From the NCBI RefSeq assembly GCF_002563715.1, contig NZ_PDJJ01000001.1, positions 2,914,001 through 2,978,000 of the forward strand: a stretch of DNA of 64,000 bases, given 5' to 3'. The position numbers were made by a program, and so were the translations under genes. This document shows positions 62,691 through 64,000 of the stretch, piece after piece (the stretch's first letter is position 1; the number at the start of each line of letters is the position of its first letter). This DNA comes from Isoptericola jiangsuensis (lineage in GTDB: Bacteria; Actinomycetota; Actinomycetes; Actinomycetales; Cellulomonadaceae). A model generated the notes under the pieces. That model did not search any database, was not told the origin of the DNA, and worked only from the letters and a program-made list of their open reading frames with translations.

Positions 62691-63998
62691 TCAGATCGTC
62701 TCGCCGGGACGGTCGGTCGTCAGACCGGCCGGCGTCGTCTTCTGGACCTGCAGCAGGAACTCGACGTTCGTGCGGGTGTCCTTGAGCTTGCCGAGCAGCA
62801 GCTCGATCGCCTGCTGCTGGTCGAGGGCACCCATGACACGGCGGAGCTTGTACACGATCCCCAGCTCGTCCTTCGACATGAGGATCTCCTCGCGGCGGGT
62901 GCCGGACCCGTTGACGTCCACCGCCGGGAAGATCCGCTTGTCGGCGAGGTTGCGGGACAGGCGCAGCTCCATGTTGCCGGTGCCCTTGAACTCCTCGAAG
63001 ATCACCTCGTCCATCTTCGAGCCCGTCTCGACGAGCGCGGAGCCGAGGATGGTCAGCGAGCCGCCGTTCTCGATGTTGCGCGCGGCACCGAAGAAGCGCT
63101 TCGGCGGGTACAGAGCCGCGGCGTCGACACCACCGGACAGGATGCGACCCGAGGCCGGCGCGGCCAGGTTGTAGGCGCGCGACAGGCGGGTGATCGAGTC
63201 CAGGAGCACGACGACGTCCTGCCCGAGCTCGACGAGACGCTTCGCGCGCTCGATCGCGAGCTCGGCGACGACCGTGTGGTCCGACGCGGGGCGGTCGAAC
63301 GTCGAGGCGATGACCTCGCCCTTGACCGTCCGCTCCATGTCGGTGACCTCTTCGGGCCGCTCGTCGACCAGGACAACCATGAGGTGGACCTCGGGGTTGT
63401 TCTGCGTGATCGCGTTCGCGATCTGCTGCATGATGATCGTCTTGCCGGCCTTGGGGGGCGCGACGATGAGGCCGCGCTGGCCCTTGCCGATCGGCGCGAC
63501 GATGTCGATGACGCGCGGCGTCAGACGGGTCGCCTCGGGGTTCTCCAGGCGGAGCCGCTCCTGCGGGTACAGCGGCGTCAGCTTGGTGAACTCGGGACGC
63601 TCGCGCGACTCCTCCGGCGACATGCCGTTGACCGTGTCCAGGCGGACCAGCGCCGCGAACTTGCTGCGCGGGTTCTTCGGCGAGCCGCCCGTGGGCGGCT
63701 CCTCGCCCTCGCGCGGCTGCCGGATCGCCCCGACGACGGCGTCGCCGCGGCGCATGCCGGCCTTCTTGACCTGGTTCATCGACACGTAGACGTCGTTGGC
63801 GCCCGGCAGGTAGCCGCTGGTGCGCACGAACGCGTAGTTGTCGTGGATGTCGAGGATGCCGGCGACCGGGATGAGGACGTCGTCCTCGCGGACCTCGACC
63901 TCCTCCGGACCGATGTCCGGACCGCCCGGGCGTCCGCCGCGGTTGCGCTTGCGGTCGCGGCCGCGGTCGCGACCCCGGCGGCGGCGCGAGCGGTCGCC
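62691..63998 (-). CDS. rho: Transcription termination factor Rho (5' part outside window)
   Basis: The frame is open to the right edge, so the start is missing and about 435 residues are seen. The visible part begins with the basic stretch [18 protein letters not shown], part of the actinobacterial N-terminal insert. Then follow the RNA-binding region ([18 protein letters not shown]), the P-loop [13 protein letters not shown] and [16 protein letters not shown]. Rho is the RNA helicase that ends transcription. Confidence 0.97.
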   Translation of the reverse strand, partial: GDRSRRRRGRDRGRDRKRNRGGRPGGPDIGPEEVEVREDDVLIPVAGILDIHDNYAFVRTSGYLPGANDVYVSMNQVKKAGMRRGDAVVGAIRQPREGEEPPTGGSPKNPRSKFAALVRLDTVNGMSPEESRERPEFTKLTPLYPQERLRLENPEATRLTPRVIDIVAPIGKGQRGLIVAPPKAGKTIIMQQIANAITQNNPEVHLMVVLVDERPEEVTDMERTVKGEVIASTFDRPASDHTVVAELAIERAKRLVELGQDVVVLLDSITRLSRAYNLAAPASGRILSGGVDAAALYPPKRFFGAARNIENGGSLTILGSALVETGSKMDEVIFEEFKGTGNMELRLSRNLADKRIFPAVDVNGSGTRREEILMSKDELGIVYKLRRVMGALDQQQAIELLLGKLKDTRTNVEFLLQVQKTTPAGLTTDRPGETI

Positions 63999-64000
63999 GT

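Noticed and set aside
63093-63102. GAAGCGCTTC, the inner core of the TCGAAGCGCTTCGA operator, inside rho.
   Set aside because: The outer bases do not match, it lies within coding sequence far from any promoter, and a 10-bp GC-rich palindrome can arise by chance.

Overview
The window is about 64 kb of very GC-rich DNA from a high-GC Gram-positive bacterium, most likely a plant-polymer-degrading member of the Micrococcales (Cellulomonas, Cellulosimicrobium or Isoptericola type). The evidence is the base composition, frequent GTG starts, GTGA/ATGA stop-start overlaps, a nucS mismatch-repair endonuclease beside the ATP synthase operon, an arginine-rich Rho insert, NrdR-type control of a class Ib ribonucleotide reductase, and many LacI-controlled glycoside hydrolases. 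The species call is inference. I saw no rRNA, tRNA or CRISPR array.

Layout. 1-6 kb: the 3' part of glgB, a thioredoxin/TPR protein and a two-gene membrane protein/lipoprotein operon of unknown function. 6-9 kb: a long coiled-coil (DivIVA-like) protein, then an intact IS30-family element that has split a perfect inverted repeat which looks like the shared terminator of two convergent genes. 9-13 kb: two alpha/beta hydrolases, a small CxxC protein, an FKBP lipoprotein and a phosphoribosyltransferase. 13-17 kb: nrdHIE and nrdF with tandem NrdR boxes.

17.5-31.7 kb plus 44.7-47.9 kb: a carbohydrate regulon. GH31 alpha-xylosidase, GH42 beta-galactosidase, GH95 alpha-fucosidase-type enzyme, a LacI regulator, a solute-binding protein with two permeases, and a GH3 enzyme with a DUF624 protein. 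Four copies of the palindrome TCGAAGCGCTTCGA lie at the promoters of these units, in most of them directly behind the likely -10. The activities match the linkages of fucogalactoxyloglucan oligosaccharides (Fuc, Gal, Xyl and Glc removed in turn), so I read this as a xyloglucan-oligosaccharide uptake and intracellular degradation system. A GH1 beta-glucosidase next to it has a different, CebR-like operator.

31.7-44.6 kb: a second carbohydrate operon, read leftward: two permeases, a solute-binding protein, a cytoplasmic GH35 beta-galactosidase, a secreted GH30 enzyme and a secreted GH43 enzyme. It is divergent from its own LacI regulator, and two copies of an ATGTTTACGTAAACAT-type operator lie between them. 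The enzyme set suits breakdown of beta-1,3/1,6-galactan of plant arabinogalactan proteins. Neither importer has an ATPase gene here.

47.9-64 kb: nagA, nucS and a DUF2550 protein, then a housekeeping block, all on the minus strand: rho (5' part missing), rpmE, prfA, prmC, tsaC/sua5, a WecA-type phosphotransferase, an AtpI-like protein and atpBEFHAGDC, with a strong hairpin between atpD and atpC.
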